The notes beneath the pieces are model-generated. The model did not search any database. It worked only from the letters and a program-made list of their open reading frames with translations, and was not told the DNA's origin. Below are positions 1-10,270 of a stretch of 64,000 nucleotides of DNA, piece after piece. The translations under genes were made by a program, and so were the position numbers. Location of the stretch: the NCBI GenBank assembly GCA_963556145.1, contig OY744461.1, forward strand, positions 5,404,891-5,468,890. The letters are read 5' to 3'. Numbering within the stretch: the stretch's first letter is position 1; each line of letters begins with the position of its first letter. The DNA is from Hygrocybe punicea (lineage: Eukaryota > Basidiomycota > Agaricomycetes > Agaricales > Hygrophoraceae).

Positions 1-78
1 GTTACAACACAGCGAGATCTTCAGGAAGATGAGCCCAAGTTGGCATGGAACTGGGATGCGATAACCCTCAATAAATAA
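1..78 (+). CDS. possible 3' end of an unrecognised ORF
   Basis: Frame 1 is open from the window edge to a TAA at 76-78 and reads as a balanced 25-residue peptide ending WNWDAITLNK. The composition looks protein-like, but it is too short to assign and I do not recognise it. It is followed by T-rich, non-coding sequence. Confidence 0.2.
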   Translation, partial: VTTQRDLQEDEPKLAWNWDAITLNK

Positions 79-1103
79 TTGTAGTTTTTTTTTTATCTCG
101 TAGACTTGCACCCTCCAAAATACATGATGGTACCCCTGGGTACCCGTTACCTGTCATTACCCACCATAACCCGCTCACATGTAACCTGAGGGTAGAGGGG
201 TACGAGTCAGTGCAGGTAAGATTACGGGTAGTAATGCCAAACCCACAGGATTACCTGTGCTCTTGCCTATCAGCACCTCATCTTCACTGGCTCTTATCTG
301 CTTTTTTGCCATGGCCAGTGTCATCTTCCCTACATTGTCTTTTTACTTCCTTGGCTCTGGATACGTTTACTTATCCTCTTCATGAGGGATTGTCCATGCT
401 TAACATCTTTTGACATCACAGCCACAATATTGATATGTCAACTGCAATGTACCTGCATGCTGTTGTGCTTAGTGCCACATTTTTTAATCTCCATGTCTTT
501 TTCACTTACGTGTACATTTTTTCTATTGTAATTTTACTGATATTTGTATTTCCTGTGTATTTCATACATCCACCATTAAACTTACCCAATGCCTGGTGCT
601 ATACCATGTTGTACAGGGGCACAGCCTCATGGGAATATAATTGTCAGTGATGGCATGGTCCATGGCAGGATATAGGGATAGGGCTTGCACACATGTTGCA
701 ATATGAGTTGACCTATCTGTATCTGGAGGTCCGTTAAATTGAAATTCATGTCAGTCATCATATATATTCAACTGAACTCTGCGTAACTCTTTAGACTGAT
801 ATGCCAGGCATTCCTTAACATGCAGCCAAAAAGTCCAAGATGACTAACCTCGCAAATGGCGCACTTCAAACAACCTTCCAAATCCAAGATAGATATTTCA
901 TTTCTAAACCCGCCCATATATGGTGCTGACACTCATACATATCCAGTACCTCAACCATCCACTCCACCTCCTGAACCGATCTGCCGAGACAAAGGAAAGG
1001 GCAAGGCCACTGAACTAGACATTAAACTAGACATTGACGATCCCTTTGGCCCAGGCTTCATCAAGATATACTAGCTAAGCCCATACACCTGTTATGATTT
1101 CTT
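79..1103. other. unassigned stretch, probably old repeat
   Basis: No convincing gene. Around 128-220 the sequence is full of GGTACCC/GGGTA-type words (GGTACCCCTGGGTACCCG, CGGGTAGTAATGCC) that resemble the interior of the hAT-like element near 59.1 kb, so it may be a decayed relative. The open frames at 210-413 and 435-650 have hydrophobic, biased compositions typical of AT-rich non-coding DNA. Confidence 0.4.
856..1074 (+). CDS. hypothetical 72-residue ORF
   Basis: ATG-initiated ORF with a Pro-rich middle (YPVPQPSTPPPEP) and a basic KGKGKA patch that could be a nuclear localisation signal. I recognise no domain. It lies just upstream of the large hairpin repeat and could be a fragment of a transposon gene. 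Only the reading frame and plausible composition support it. Confidence 0.15.
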   Translation: MAHFKQPSKSKIDISFLNPPIYGADTHTYPVPQPSTPPPEPICRDKGKGKATELDIKLDIDDPFGPGFIKIY

Positions 1104-1921
1104 TTACAGCCGTTTTTAATGATCATGGCACTTTTTAAAAAATTTTGATTAAAAGAAATGATATGGACTTAGTGAAAATTTCTGTGCTCTACCTAGTATC
1201 TCATGAAATACTGCATGGATTAACATGGTTATAGAGGGAAAGTTGTACTGTTTCTTAAGGGCTATCCACTTCTATAATTACATTTGGACAATATTTAGTA
1301 TTTGGTGACTTGTAGATAAAACAAAAGGTAAACCAGTACTTTTTGACACCCAAAATGACATTGTCAAATTATGGCATCAAATGAGCTCCTATGAAAAAGA
1401 TTGTAGAGAGAAAATTGTTCACTTTTTCAAGGGCTAAAAGTACATATACCGTGTTTTTCTTTATTTTTGTCCTATGAGGCCATATTTCATTTGTGCTATG
1501 TTTGTCCATGTTACGCTTGAAATGCCACAAGAATCATGATTACAAGCTCATAGGACAAAAATAAAGAAAAACACGGTATATGTACTTTTAGCCCTTGAAA
1601 AAGTGAACAATTTTCTCTCTACAATCTTTTTCATAGGAGCTCATTTGATGCCATAATTTGACAATGTCATTTTGGGTGTCAAAAAGTACTGGTTTACCTT
1701 TTGTTTTATCTACAAGTCACCAAATACTAAATATTGTCCAAATGTAATTATAGAAGTGGATAGCCCTTAAGAAACAGTACAACTTTCCCTCTATAACCAT
1801 GTTAATCCATGCAGTATTTCATGAGATACTAGGTAGAGCACAGAAATTTTCACTAAGTCCATATCATTTCTTTTAATCAAAATTTTTCAAAAAGTGCCAA
1901 GATCATTAAAAACGGCTGTAA
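1104..1921. repeat. fold-back element, two 375-bp inverted arms
   Basis: The left arm is 1104-1478 and the right arm 1547-1921. They are reverse complements over 375 bp with only two mismatches (near 1125 and 1137), separated by a 68-bp loop (1479-1546). The outer ends are TTACAGCCG/CGGCTGTAA. No ORF of note. A transcript through it would fold into a near-perfect 375-bp duplex. A diverged partial arm recurs at 3937-4048, so it is a dispersed family. The right end abuts a Helentron 5' end that lacks its outermost bases, which suggests insertion into it. No clear target-site duplication was found. Confidence 0.93.
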
Positions 1922-3617
1922 TTTATTAAAAGACTTGTTCTTTATCAGACCAGGCTCAGTGAGGGTTCATAATTAATAAATAAAGTTGATCGTATGTAGG
2001 GGACTTTTCTTTGGGGCATAACATATGATTCTACTTGTTATACTGGAAAATAACATGTGGTCTTGGTCATGTTTGCATAAGCATCCAAATATGGGTTGCC
2101 TCTGAAAAGACAAAATACTTTCTAATTATATTTAAAATATTCATACTGGCCTCAATTCTTACTAGAATTAACTGAAAATTAAACTGTTGACTAATGTAAC
2201 CATTTCTGGCAAAGTGTAACAGTCACATGTAACTGCTCTAACTATATAAGGCAATTTCTGGTATTATATACCAAATTTTATACTGATCATCATGATGATA
2301 GTCACATGTGACCAGTCTAATCATATATGGTAATTTTGCATAATGTGTGCTAATTGTCATACTAATTATTATATTTCTTATTATATGTTGCAAATCTAAT
2401 TATATAATGCAATAACACATATTTTAATAAATGTTTTAGTCTACATATTATTATCTGAACTATAGTAAATATATATATAAACTTATATGAAGATAAATAA
2501 AGCACTTCTCTGCTAATATTATGACTAGACATTTGAAAGTCATGTTGCAACTTGGCCATGTGATAAAGAAATACAAATAATATCAGGTTGGACCATATTT
2601 GGACAGGCTTACATAGTCCTCCATATTTGAGTCACCTCAGAAAAGACAAATTAGTGGCCATTTATATTAAAAATATTCATACTGGCTGCAATTCTTATAC
2701 AAATCAGCCCAAATTTGAACTACTGACTAATATAACCAGTTTAGGTAAGATGTGACAATAAGATGTGACAGTCACATGTGACCACACTAACCATATAAGG
2801 TAATTTCTGGTATTATATACTAAATTTTGTGTTGATTATAATGATGATAGTCACATGTGATCAGTCTAATCATATAAGGTAATTTTACATAATGTATGCT
2901 GAAGTTGGTACTCATCATCACAGTATTTGTTACATCTAATTATATAATACAATAATACATATTTTATCATATAAAGTACTTATTTGCTAATATTACCACT
3001 AATTATTTACAAGTCACATTGCAATCTTGCTATATAACAGACAAATATAAATAAATGAACCTAATATAATTACATCACTTTATATTTCAATTTTGGTTTT
3101 AGTTAAATTTATTATATAATTATGATTATATAATCATTAGTCCATCCATCATTTGAATCCAGACTTTGAACCTTATTGTGTTTTTCATTTTAAACCCAAA
3201 CCACTATTTTTCTAATTTAATGTACAACTATCATGTTTTTATTTATCTTTTTGACTGGTTTAAGCTCACTTTGCTATATACAAACTTTAAAAAATAACTT
3301 CTGGATCAGATGATATGTCCATTCCATTCAGGGTCTGATGCTGGTATAAAATTTTCTTTTCTAGATATAAAAGTAAAAAAATTCTTTAGTTTTTCTTTCA
3401 TGTAACTCTATTTTGTTTCCTGGATCTCCATGTAGTTTTATTTATTTTCCTTGTATCTTGTAGAGGTGGGAGGTAGTTATCTCACAATAATACAATATAC
3501 AACATATATTATGTACCTCATGTATTATTCAATATAATCTTATTGCTTAATTCATTAAAGAAGAGAGAGAAAAAGAACTTGGTCATGTCATGTGCAGCAC
3601 TGGCCCACTAAACAAGT
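1922..3617 (+). mobile_element. non-autonomous Helentron (deletion derivative)
   Basis: The 5' part (ATTAAAAGACTTGTTCTTTATC followed by AGACCAGG-like bases) matches the 5' end of the large Helentron at 26.9 kb. The 3' end is the family terminus: AAAAGAACT..., then GCACTGGCCCACTAAACAAGT at 3597-3617. The outermost 5' bases (TTACGAGTTCTTTT) are missing, cut by the fold-back element. In between it keeps the block of TCACATGTGA palindromes (exact at 2302, 2772 and 2851, degenerate at 2223) and part of the leader repeat seen upstream of the copy A Rep gene (about 3130-3420). It has no coding capacity, so it is an internal-deletion derivative. Confidence 0.65.
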
Positions 3618-3936
3618 TTGACAAGTGGAGTCTGTGATATTGCACCATGCTTGGTGAAGGGTTCTTTCTGCAAAAGCTAATGACCCGAACAACGTAGCAG
3701 CCACTGTCAACATACTCTTCACACCATCTTCTTGTTCACGCTGCAGTCATCGTCCATCAAATTCTCCTGACAATGGTCCCTTCACAACAACCTCCACTTC
3801 TACTCTTTGATCTACCAACCACTATGCCCTCACCAATGTCGCCAACATCAACATTGAGCTCTGGGTCTAGTGAGTCAGAATCCAGCTGTAACCCATGACT
3901 GACTACCTGCAGCGAATCTGGCAACTCATTTATACA
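3618..3936. other. unassigned 0.3 kb
   Basis: Less AT-rich than its surroundings. It holds one small Ser/Pro-rich reading frame (ATG 3773, TGA 3896-3898; 41 residues ending SSESESSCNP) that I do not recognise. Nothing else can be supported. Confidence 0.3.
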
Positions 3937-4048
3937 TGTAGTATTTCATGAGATACAAGATTCAGCATTGGAAATTCCACTAAGTTCATATTTCTCAATT
4001 GATTGAAAAAAGTGCATTTACTGCCAAGAATTATGCAAACGGCTGTAA
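3937..4048 (+). repeat. truncated arm of the fold-back family
   Basis: Matches the last 110 bp or so of the right arm at 1811-1921: GTAGTATTTCATGAGATAC, then a diverged CACTAAGT block, ending in CGGCTGTAA. Only one arm is present. It is clearly more diverged than the two arms of the hairpin at 1.1 kb are from each other. Confidence 0.7.
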
Positions 4049-4641
4049 ATATAAATTTTGCCAATACTGAAAGCAATGATTTGTCTGAAAATTTCCATTC
4101 TGTGGAAGAACAAGATGATGACTATAGCGATAGAAATTTACAATATTTCATTGATGACAATAACCTAACTTGCAAAATTGATATAGAAATCACCAGTAAT
4201 AATGAGTATTACAATTTAAATGAATATCAAAGACTAGATTTTTCAGAAGATGAACTAGATATCATGCATAGATCTGAGGATAAAGCATCAATTAAGTTAA
4301 AAAAGAACTATAGCTTGCTTCCAGGCCACCCACAACATCTTATTCACCAAGCTCGGATGATGAAAGAAGATCATTCAATAGTTCCAAATTTCTTACCAAA
4401 TAACCTACCAAGATGTAACTGTGGTGACAGAGAGTATTATTATTGTACCATGTTGACACTTTTCAAGCTTTGGCGAAATAGAACAGACCTTAAAAATAAT
4501 TCTGATTCATGGAATAATTCTGATTCATGGAACAAAACTTTTACAAATTATGAGTTTTCTAAGAGACAGCTTGAAATTATGAAATATTTTGGACTGAGAT
4601 ATGAATGTCTTGATGCTCGTGATGATTTCTCTGCTAAATGA
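4033..4641 (+). pseudogene. fragment of Helentron helicase, N-terminal region
   Basis: The open frame matches the N-terminal acidic and conserved section of the 1286-residue helicase ORF at 16596-20456: shared VPNF..., DREYY, TMLTLFK.WR and LRYECLDARDD.SA. The match ends where the helicase ORF continues with its Pif1 domain, so only about 150 of 1286 residues' worth survives. ATG 4033 lies inside the truncated fold-back arm; the frame is also open from a TTG at 4003. A duplicated six-residue unit (NNSDSW twice) is a local 18-bp tandem duplication. It has no catalytic motif, so a functional product is unlikely. Confidence 0.7.
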
Positions 4642-4789
4642 AAGAGTGGATTAAATGGAATTCAATACTCATGGGCTATCACTAAAAACCTTGACAATCT
4701 GGACTTGTTTAGTAGGCCAGTGCTGCATATGGCATGAATGAGTTCTTTTTTCCCCCTTCCGATTTCCATGAAGTAAGCACACCTATGAC

Positions 4790-5500
4790 TCTCATCTAAC
4801 CCCTCTAATTAGAGGGAGGCAATACATCTCGGCCTCCCTCTAACTAGAGGTGTTCTTATGTTTTCAGGGTCTTCTCCAATAATTAAGCTGATCTATTTTG
4901 AACTTCGATATATTTTTAGAGTACCATAGTTGCCTACCTCTAACTAGAAGTGTTCTGATGTTTTCAGGGTCTCCTCTAATAAATAAGCTGATATATTTTA
5001 ACTTCAATACATTTTGAGATTACGGTAGTTGCTTACCTCTAACTAGAAGTGTTTGAATGGTTTCAGGGCCTCCTCCAATAAATATTTTGAACTTCAATAT
5101 ATTTTGAGATTACGGTAGTTGCCTACCTCTAACTGGAGGTGTTTCAATGTTTTCAGGCCTCCTGCTATATCTCAGATGTTTGACTTTGAGATTACTATAG
5201 TTGCCTACCTCTAACTAGAGGTGTTTTAATGATTTTCAAGCCTCCTGCTATATATATATCAGTGGTTTAACTTAGGTATATCTTAGCATTAGTTTACTTG
5301 ACCTCTAACTAGAGGCATTTTGATGTTTATCAGGCCTTTTGCTATATTATTGGTTTGACTTTGATATATTATGATGTTAGATTACTTGCCTTCCTCTAAC
5401 TAGCGGTATTTTGGTGTTTTCACCTGCTATACTATACCATTGGTTCACCTTTGATATATTGCAATGTTAGTTTACTTGCCTTTCTCCAACAATAGGTCTT
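4790..5500. repeat. minisatellite, about eight 85-100 bp units
   Basis: Each unit carries a CCTCTAACTAGAGG-type palindrome (about 4838, 4938, 5036, 5128, 5212, 5300, 5395, 5487) followed by a GTTTTCAGG(C/G)CTCCT block and an AT-rich tail. Units differ by 10-25 percent. No coding content. Confidence 0.85.
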
Positions 5501-5745
5501 TTGATATTTTTCAAGCCTTATCAGTCCACTAGTTATATAATGCCAGTATACTAAACCCCATACTAGCTGAGAGGTTGAGTTAACTTTTAGCCCAGTTACT
5601 ACTAGAGACTTGATTATACTATAGAAAGCTATTGTCATGAGTATAGTGATACTACAGCTAGGTATTGCTGTAGACTTAACTATACCACAGTCAGCTATTG
5701 TTATGATCTTAGTTATATTATGAGCAGCTATTGCTATAAGCTTAA
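5501..5745. repeat. short degenerate tandem repeat
   Basis: Roughly 55-bp units around CAGCTATTG(T/C)TAT... (5622-5740), a second minisatellite type following the 90-bp one. No gene seen. Confidence 0.5.
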
Positions 5746-5960
5746 AATATGTTTACACAAGAAAACATGTTCACTTTTAACAAAACATATCCACCAAGCA
5801 AACATGTCCACCAAGAAAACATGTCCACACAAGAAAACATGTCCACTTTCAACAAAACATATCCACTTTCAACAAAACATGTCTACACAACAAAACATAT
5901 CCACACAACAAAACATATCCATACAACAAAACATGTTCACTTATAATAAAATATGTCCAC
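5746..5960. repeat. AAAACATGTCCAC minisatellite, left part
   Basis: About a dozen 15-22 bp units around ACAAAACATGTCCAC. The two overlapping reading frames here (repeats of NMSTQ or KHVH type) are only translations of the repeat. The array stops at the LTR and resumes in related form at 7869. Confidence 0.85.
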
Positions 5961-6098
5961 TGTCATGATCCAAAAAGGATTTGGATCAAAACATAGCAAT
6001 ATGCTGTCACTAGTCATCATCCCTACAGCACACATTACATTACAAGGACCATTTATACTGGAATGCCCCCATCTGCATATGGAGTAGAAAGGAATACC

Positions 6099-6455
6099 CT
6101 TATCTGCATATAGGACACACAGGAAATCCTTATCTGCACATAGGACTACATGAAACCCTTATCTATACAAGGGACATGTAAGGGAACCCTTATCTACAGA
6201 AGGGACATGCAAGAAAACCCTTATCTATGCAGAGAAAATGAAGAAATACCCTTATCTTAACTGATAAGGCCCCCAAACATCTTATCAGAGGCCAAAGAAG
6301 CACAAGCAGCACAGCCACATCCTTATCTCCAGCCATAGAGATAACACATGCCACCCATCATTCCCTGATCAAGAAGCACAGCATCCCTATCACATTTCAC
6401 ATCAATTGATCAAATACAGCTCAGCCCTGGTCTTATCTTTTTCTTAACTGATAAG
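6099..6455 (+). promoter_or_regulatory. array of eleven GATA-factor motifs
   Basis: CTTATC or its complement GATAAG occurs at 6099, 6129, 6158, 6189, 6220, 6251, 6263, 6281, 6322, 6432 and 6450. The first six are about 30 bp apart inside ACCCTTATCTR repeats. GATAAG is the core site of fungal GATA factors (AreA/Nit2, white-collar and siderophore regulators). Binding is inferred, not shown. Confidence 0.6.
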
Positions 6456-6576
6456 GATACACACATGGCATGGCATCAATTGATCAAGAAGCATAGCCTC
6501 AGGAAGATGATTCTAGAAGCATAACCTGGCACAGCCCTTGCCTTTGATTCACACACCCAAGACTAGATCAGCAAAA

Positions 6577-6924
6577 TGACTCACACCCACAAAATGTGAC
6601 TCATTGATCTATCTATGACAAATTTATGACCCTTATGACTCATTATGACCACCCATGACCCATTATGACCACCCATGACTCATTATGACTATTTCTGACT
6701 CATTATGCCCCATCCTTTGATTATAGTACTTATGTGACTCATTAATTGACTCTGTATGAGTCACAAACCCATGCCTTCCCTTTCTTATGATTCCTTATGA
6801 GTCATAACCCCCATGCCCTTCAATATTATGACTCCTTATGAGTCATAAACCTATGCCCCTCCTCTATATGACTCCCTATGAGTCATATCCTATGCTCTCC
6901 ATTTCATATACCATTCTATGACTC
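6577..6924 (+). promoter_or_regulatory. array of eleven TGASTCA (Gcn4/AP-1) motifs
   Basis: TGACTCA at 6577, 6597, 6637, 6676, 6696, 6735 and 6918, and TGAGTCA at about 6757, 6798, 6839 and 6879. Many related TGACC and TGACT half-sites lie between. The heptamer is the consensus of Gcn4/Cpc1 bZIP proteins. The array ends about 26 bp before the TATA element. Confidence 0.6.
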
Positions 6925-6949
6925 AGTATGACTCCTGCTGTAGAATAGG

Positions 6950-6958
6950 TATATATAG
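6950..6958 (+). promoter_or_regulatory. TATA box of the LTR
   Basis: TATATATAG lies directly downstream of the TGASTCA array and before a more GC-balanced stretch that would be the transcript start region of the LTR. Confidence 0.45.
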
Positions 6959-7868
6959 AGCCCAGTTTCTGCTGGAGATGGCTCAGTCACCTAATCTGAC
7001 AGGCCCAGTCACAGGACAGTCCCTCTCCCAGATTCTGATTCACCCCATCTGTATTTGTTCGTATTACCTACTTTGGTAGTAGCTAGTACCCAAATACCAA
7101 TTGCAGTTCAAGTCATCATTCATTTGTTTAAGGATATCAATCTCAGATTTATTGATACTCCCTTATTACTTGTTTGATATATATTATTTGTGTTCTGTCA
7201 CATAGTACAGTCACATTCATCTTCTTTCAAGTTCTATTGATCATCACCAAAGATATCCCAGTACTTTATTCTGCACTAGTAGCCAATGTGCGTTTGAAGC
7301 TTCGGAATAAAGTCCGATATCTTGATTATCAATTCTACTTGCCTATTGTTCAGTTCATTCATTCTGTACATAGTATTTTGTCACACCTCCCTTTTGTCTG
7401 ACATCTACTGTTACATTGCCCATCGCCCATCATCTACCACCCATCGTCCATAATCTATCGCTCATCTCTGTTGTACCTCTGCTCATTGTATACTTGCTAC
7501 TTGTATACTTGACTGTTGTACACTCGTTCATCTTACACTGTTCATACTTGCTTGAGTTATTATTCGCTTATACTCTCGCATACCTCTTGTCACTTAAAGT
7601 CTTTACCTTCAGTAGGGAAGACCTCACTGTTCACTCATCCTCTATAAGTCATACATCTGACTTATATTATTGTCAAGTATTTGTTATATCCCTCAAAGCT
7701 AACCTTTGATAGGATTCACACCACAACCCAACCACCCAACAGGAATACCCCAGAGTTATTAAAGAGCTAAATCCTTGTTCCTAAAGGACAACAAGGTAAT
7801 TTCCCGATCAACGACGCACTCCGGAAACCCTTGGTGTGGATTTGTTCAAACACTTCCCACGCAAAACA

Positions 7869-8340
7869 CCACTCACAATAAAACATGTTTAGTTCTACTC
7901 AAAACATATTCAATTATACTAATACATGTCCAGTCACATCTCAAATATGTCTAGTCACACCTAAAACACGTTCAATTATATTAAAACACGTCTAGTCATG
8001 TTAAAACACATCTAGTCATGTTAAAACATGTCTAGTCATGTTACAAAGATATCCAGTCACACGAAAACACCTCCAGTCATGTTAAAACATGTCTAGTCAG
8101 GCCTAAAACACATCTAGTCACGTTTAGTCACACTCAAAACATGTCCCATCACACTCAAAACATATCTCGTCACATTAAAACACATCCAGTCACACTCAAC
8201 ACATGTCCTCAAAAACATGTCCAGTCATGCTCAAAACATACCCAGTTATGTCAAAACATGTCTAGTCATTATCAAAACATATCCAGTTTTACCCTAACAC
8301 ATCCAGTTATCACTGGCATTTCAACTTTATCAAGTATATT
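7869..8340. repeat. AAAACATGTCTAGTCATGTT minisatellite, right part
   Basis: About twenty units of 18-24 bp around AAAACATGTCYAGTCAYG. Same family as the array at 5746-5960; the LTR separates the two. Confidence 0.85.
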
Positions 8341-8627
8341 AAAATGGTATATGTGAGTATGGTTTCAGAACTAAGCTTCAGATCATAATATAATGGCTTG
8401 ACACATTTGTTATAAAATTTGAAGCAAAACACCGGACTAAGTAGTTGCTAGTGTTTGAAGTGTTACTCTAACCAAGACTATTATTACATTTCAAAAACAA
8501 GCTTCGGACTTCAAGCATTTAGACTAAGGGTTTATAATAAGGACTTATGGATTTTGAAGCAAAACGTCAGACTACAAGCATTCAGGGTAAAGGTATCTAA
8601 TAAAAGCTTATGGTTTTTGACTCTTCA
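8341..8627. repeat. degenerate 90-bp tandem repeat
   Basis: Three diverged units sharing TTGAAGCAAAAC...GGACTNCAAGCAT-type blocks. The 94-residue ORF running through it (8455-8739) has no recognisable domain and crosses into the Helentron body, so I do not call it. Confidence 0.45.
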
Positions 8628-9029
8628 ATCTTCATCAACCTCCTCGCTTACTGTCATGTCTGCTGTGAAGCATCATCATGCAATATTCTTAGTCATAAAG
8701 AAAATGTTCAAGTCGCAACAGGTCAACTGCCAAACATAACTGTCTCCTGAACAGTATGATAACAATTGACTTACATTTTCTCAACCCTACTTCTCCATGA
8801 TCTTGAATGCTGTACAACAGATGAGTCATCAACATGAAGAGAGCTATGTTTGTTGAGTGGGCTAATGTTGCATAAGTATAAACAAGTCTGTTTTCTTGCA
8901 TTTTATTTATATGATTGTTACTGACATCAATTAGTAATTAATATGTTTGAAGTAAAAATAATAGTAGATGATCAGAAATAAGCTCATTTCTGCTTATATG
9001 GCTGATATTTCTATATATAGTAACAGTGG

Positions 9030-9197
9030 TCACATGTGACTATGACTCATGTGATTAGCTCAAAATTTAGGATATATGATGTAAAATTACCTTATATGAT
9101 TAGACTGGTCACATGTGACTATCACCATTACGATCAGCACAAAATTTGGTATACAATATGAGAAATTACCTTATATGGTTAGACTGGTCACATGTGA
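9030..9197. promoter_or_regulatory. three TCACATGTGA palindromes at 79-bp spacing
   Basis: Exact copies at 9030-9039, 9109-9118 and 9188-9197, part of a 79-bp degenerate repeat shared by all Helentron 5' ends in the window. CACATGTG is a bHLH E-box; it could equally be a transposase-binding repeat. Confidence 0.6.
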
Positions 9198-9587
9198 CTG
9201 TCGCACCTTGCCCAAAAAGGTTATATTATTCAGCAGTTCAATTTTTAGCTGATTCTGAATAGAATAAAGACCAGATTGAATATTTTGAATATAATTAGAA
9301 TATAATTAGAAGGTAAATTGATTTTTTTGAAGCAACCCAGATATAGATGCTTATGTAAGCTTGTCCCAACATGGCCCCAACTTGGTGTTATTTCCAGTAT
9401 CAGAAGTAGAATCATATCTCTTGCCCAAAAAAATTTTGTCTATAGGTAATCAACTTTATTAATCAATTAATTAATTAATTACAAACCTTCACTGAACCAG
9501 GTCTGATAAAGAACGAGTCTTTTAATGAATTAAAAGAACTTGTAATGACGTTCATTATAGAGAGCTTCAAAATAACAGTGATGATTT

Positions 9588-9720
9588 TTGCAAGTTCTTT
9601 TAAGTTATTAAAAGACTCATTCTTTAGATGATTCAGTGAGCGTTCGTAATTAATTAATTGATAAAGTTGATTGCCTATAGACAAAATTTTTGTGGGTAAG
9701 AGATATGATTCTACTTCTGA
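9588..9720 (+). mobile_element. 5' end of a second non-autonomous Helentron (interrupted)
   Basis: Starts with the degenerate 5' terminus GCAAGTTCTTTTAAG and runs to ...TACTTCTGA at 9720, where the 20.9-kb Helitron is inserted. It resumes with TACTGGAAAATAAC at 30667. It faces the previous Helentron head to head, with 42 bp between the two 5' ends. Confidence 0.75.
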
Positions 9721-9732
9721 TTAGTTGGTACC

Positions 9733-9746
9733 CGTGCTTCGCAACG
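9733..9746 (-). other. Helitron 3'-terminal hairpin
   Basis: On the minus strand CGTTGCGAAGCACG folds as CGT(T)GC-GAA-GCACG with a GAA triloop. It contains GCGAAGC, a DNA mini-hairpin known to be unusually stable. It lies 12 nt before the CTAA terminus, the expected place for the stop signal of rolling-circle transposition. Confidence 0.7.
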
Positions 9747-10270
9747 ATGTTTAGTTTATCTAAATGTTAGTAAAGTTATTATTATTATAATAAATATAAG
9801 TAAAGTTATTGAATGTTAGTTAGCAAAGTTTTTAAATATTAGTTTGCAAAGTTAGTAAAAGTTAGTAGAGTTATTAAATGGCCAAAGTTACTAAATATTA
9901 GACTGTATTGTGATTGAAGAGCTCAAGTGTTTGCCCTCAAGTAAAGAGAGGTAAACTGAAAATTTAGTCAAGTCCTCAAATGCCTGCTCTAAAGTCACAC
10001 ATGTGAAAGCAAAAAAAAACAGGCTCAATTCAAAGTAATAGTAAAGTAATAGTACAAACACCCAAACACATCCAAGTTCTAAATATCAATACAAACACCC
10101 AAACAAATATTAGCAAGATAACAACCACATCTAATTCTATAGAGTCCATTTTACTACATAGAGATCTAAACAAAGTCAAGAAAAAGCAAAGAACAGCCAT
10201 AAATGTCCCAAATCTAAGAACAGCCATCAATAACATTTCAAAGTCAATAATAGACAGGCAACATACCCCA
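9747..10270 (-). other. 3' untranslated part of the Helitron
   Basis: AT-rich. It begins with a degenerate AGTAAAGTTATTA / TTAGCAAAGTT repeat (about 9757-9895), followed by sequence with no recognisable gene. Confidence 0.45.

Larger units (their letters stand above)
5961..7868 (+). mobile_element. probable solo LTR, 1.9 kb, of a gypsy-type element
   Basis: Begins TGTCATGATCC and appears to end GCAAAACA, with a 4-bp repeat CCAC on each side (5957-5960 and 7869-7872). It sits inside a CATGTCCAC-type minisatellite. The left boundary is supported by a second, inverted copy of the first 400 bp at 29701-30122 that stops at the same base. A TATA element (6950) lies after dense arrays of GATA and TGASTCA motifs, the layout of a U3 promoter. 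The right boundary is less certain, because only this copy reaches it. No internal coding region is adjacent. Confidence 0.55.
4703..9545 (-). mobile_element. non-autonomous Helentron swollen by minisatellites and an LTR
   Basis: The 3' terminus is at 4703 (top strand ACTTGTTTAG, hairpin, then GAGTTCTTTTTT) and the 5' terminus is AAAAGAACTTGTAA ending at 9545. In sister copies (for example 27270-28697) about 210 bp separate the 3' terminus from the CTTCATCAACCTCCTC block. Here that block starts near 8628, and 3.85 kb of tandem repeats plus a probable solo LTR fill the gap. The 5' half holds three TCACATGTGA palindromes (9030, 9109, 9188) exactly 79 bp apart. There is no transposase gene, so mobilisation would be in trans. 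Confidence 0.55.

Noticed and set aside
7174..7709. Two 75-97 residue ORFs in the LTR
   Set aside because: Short, hydrophobic and inside the presumed transcript-start region of an LTR; no similarity recognised.
5746..8340. CRISPR-like array of short repeats
   Set aside because: Units are degenerate, directly adjacent and without unique spacers; the context is eukaryotic. These are minisatellites.
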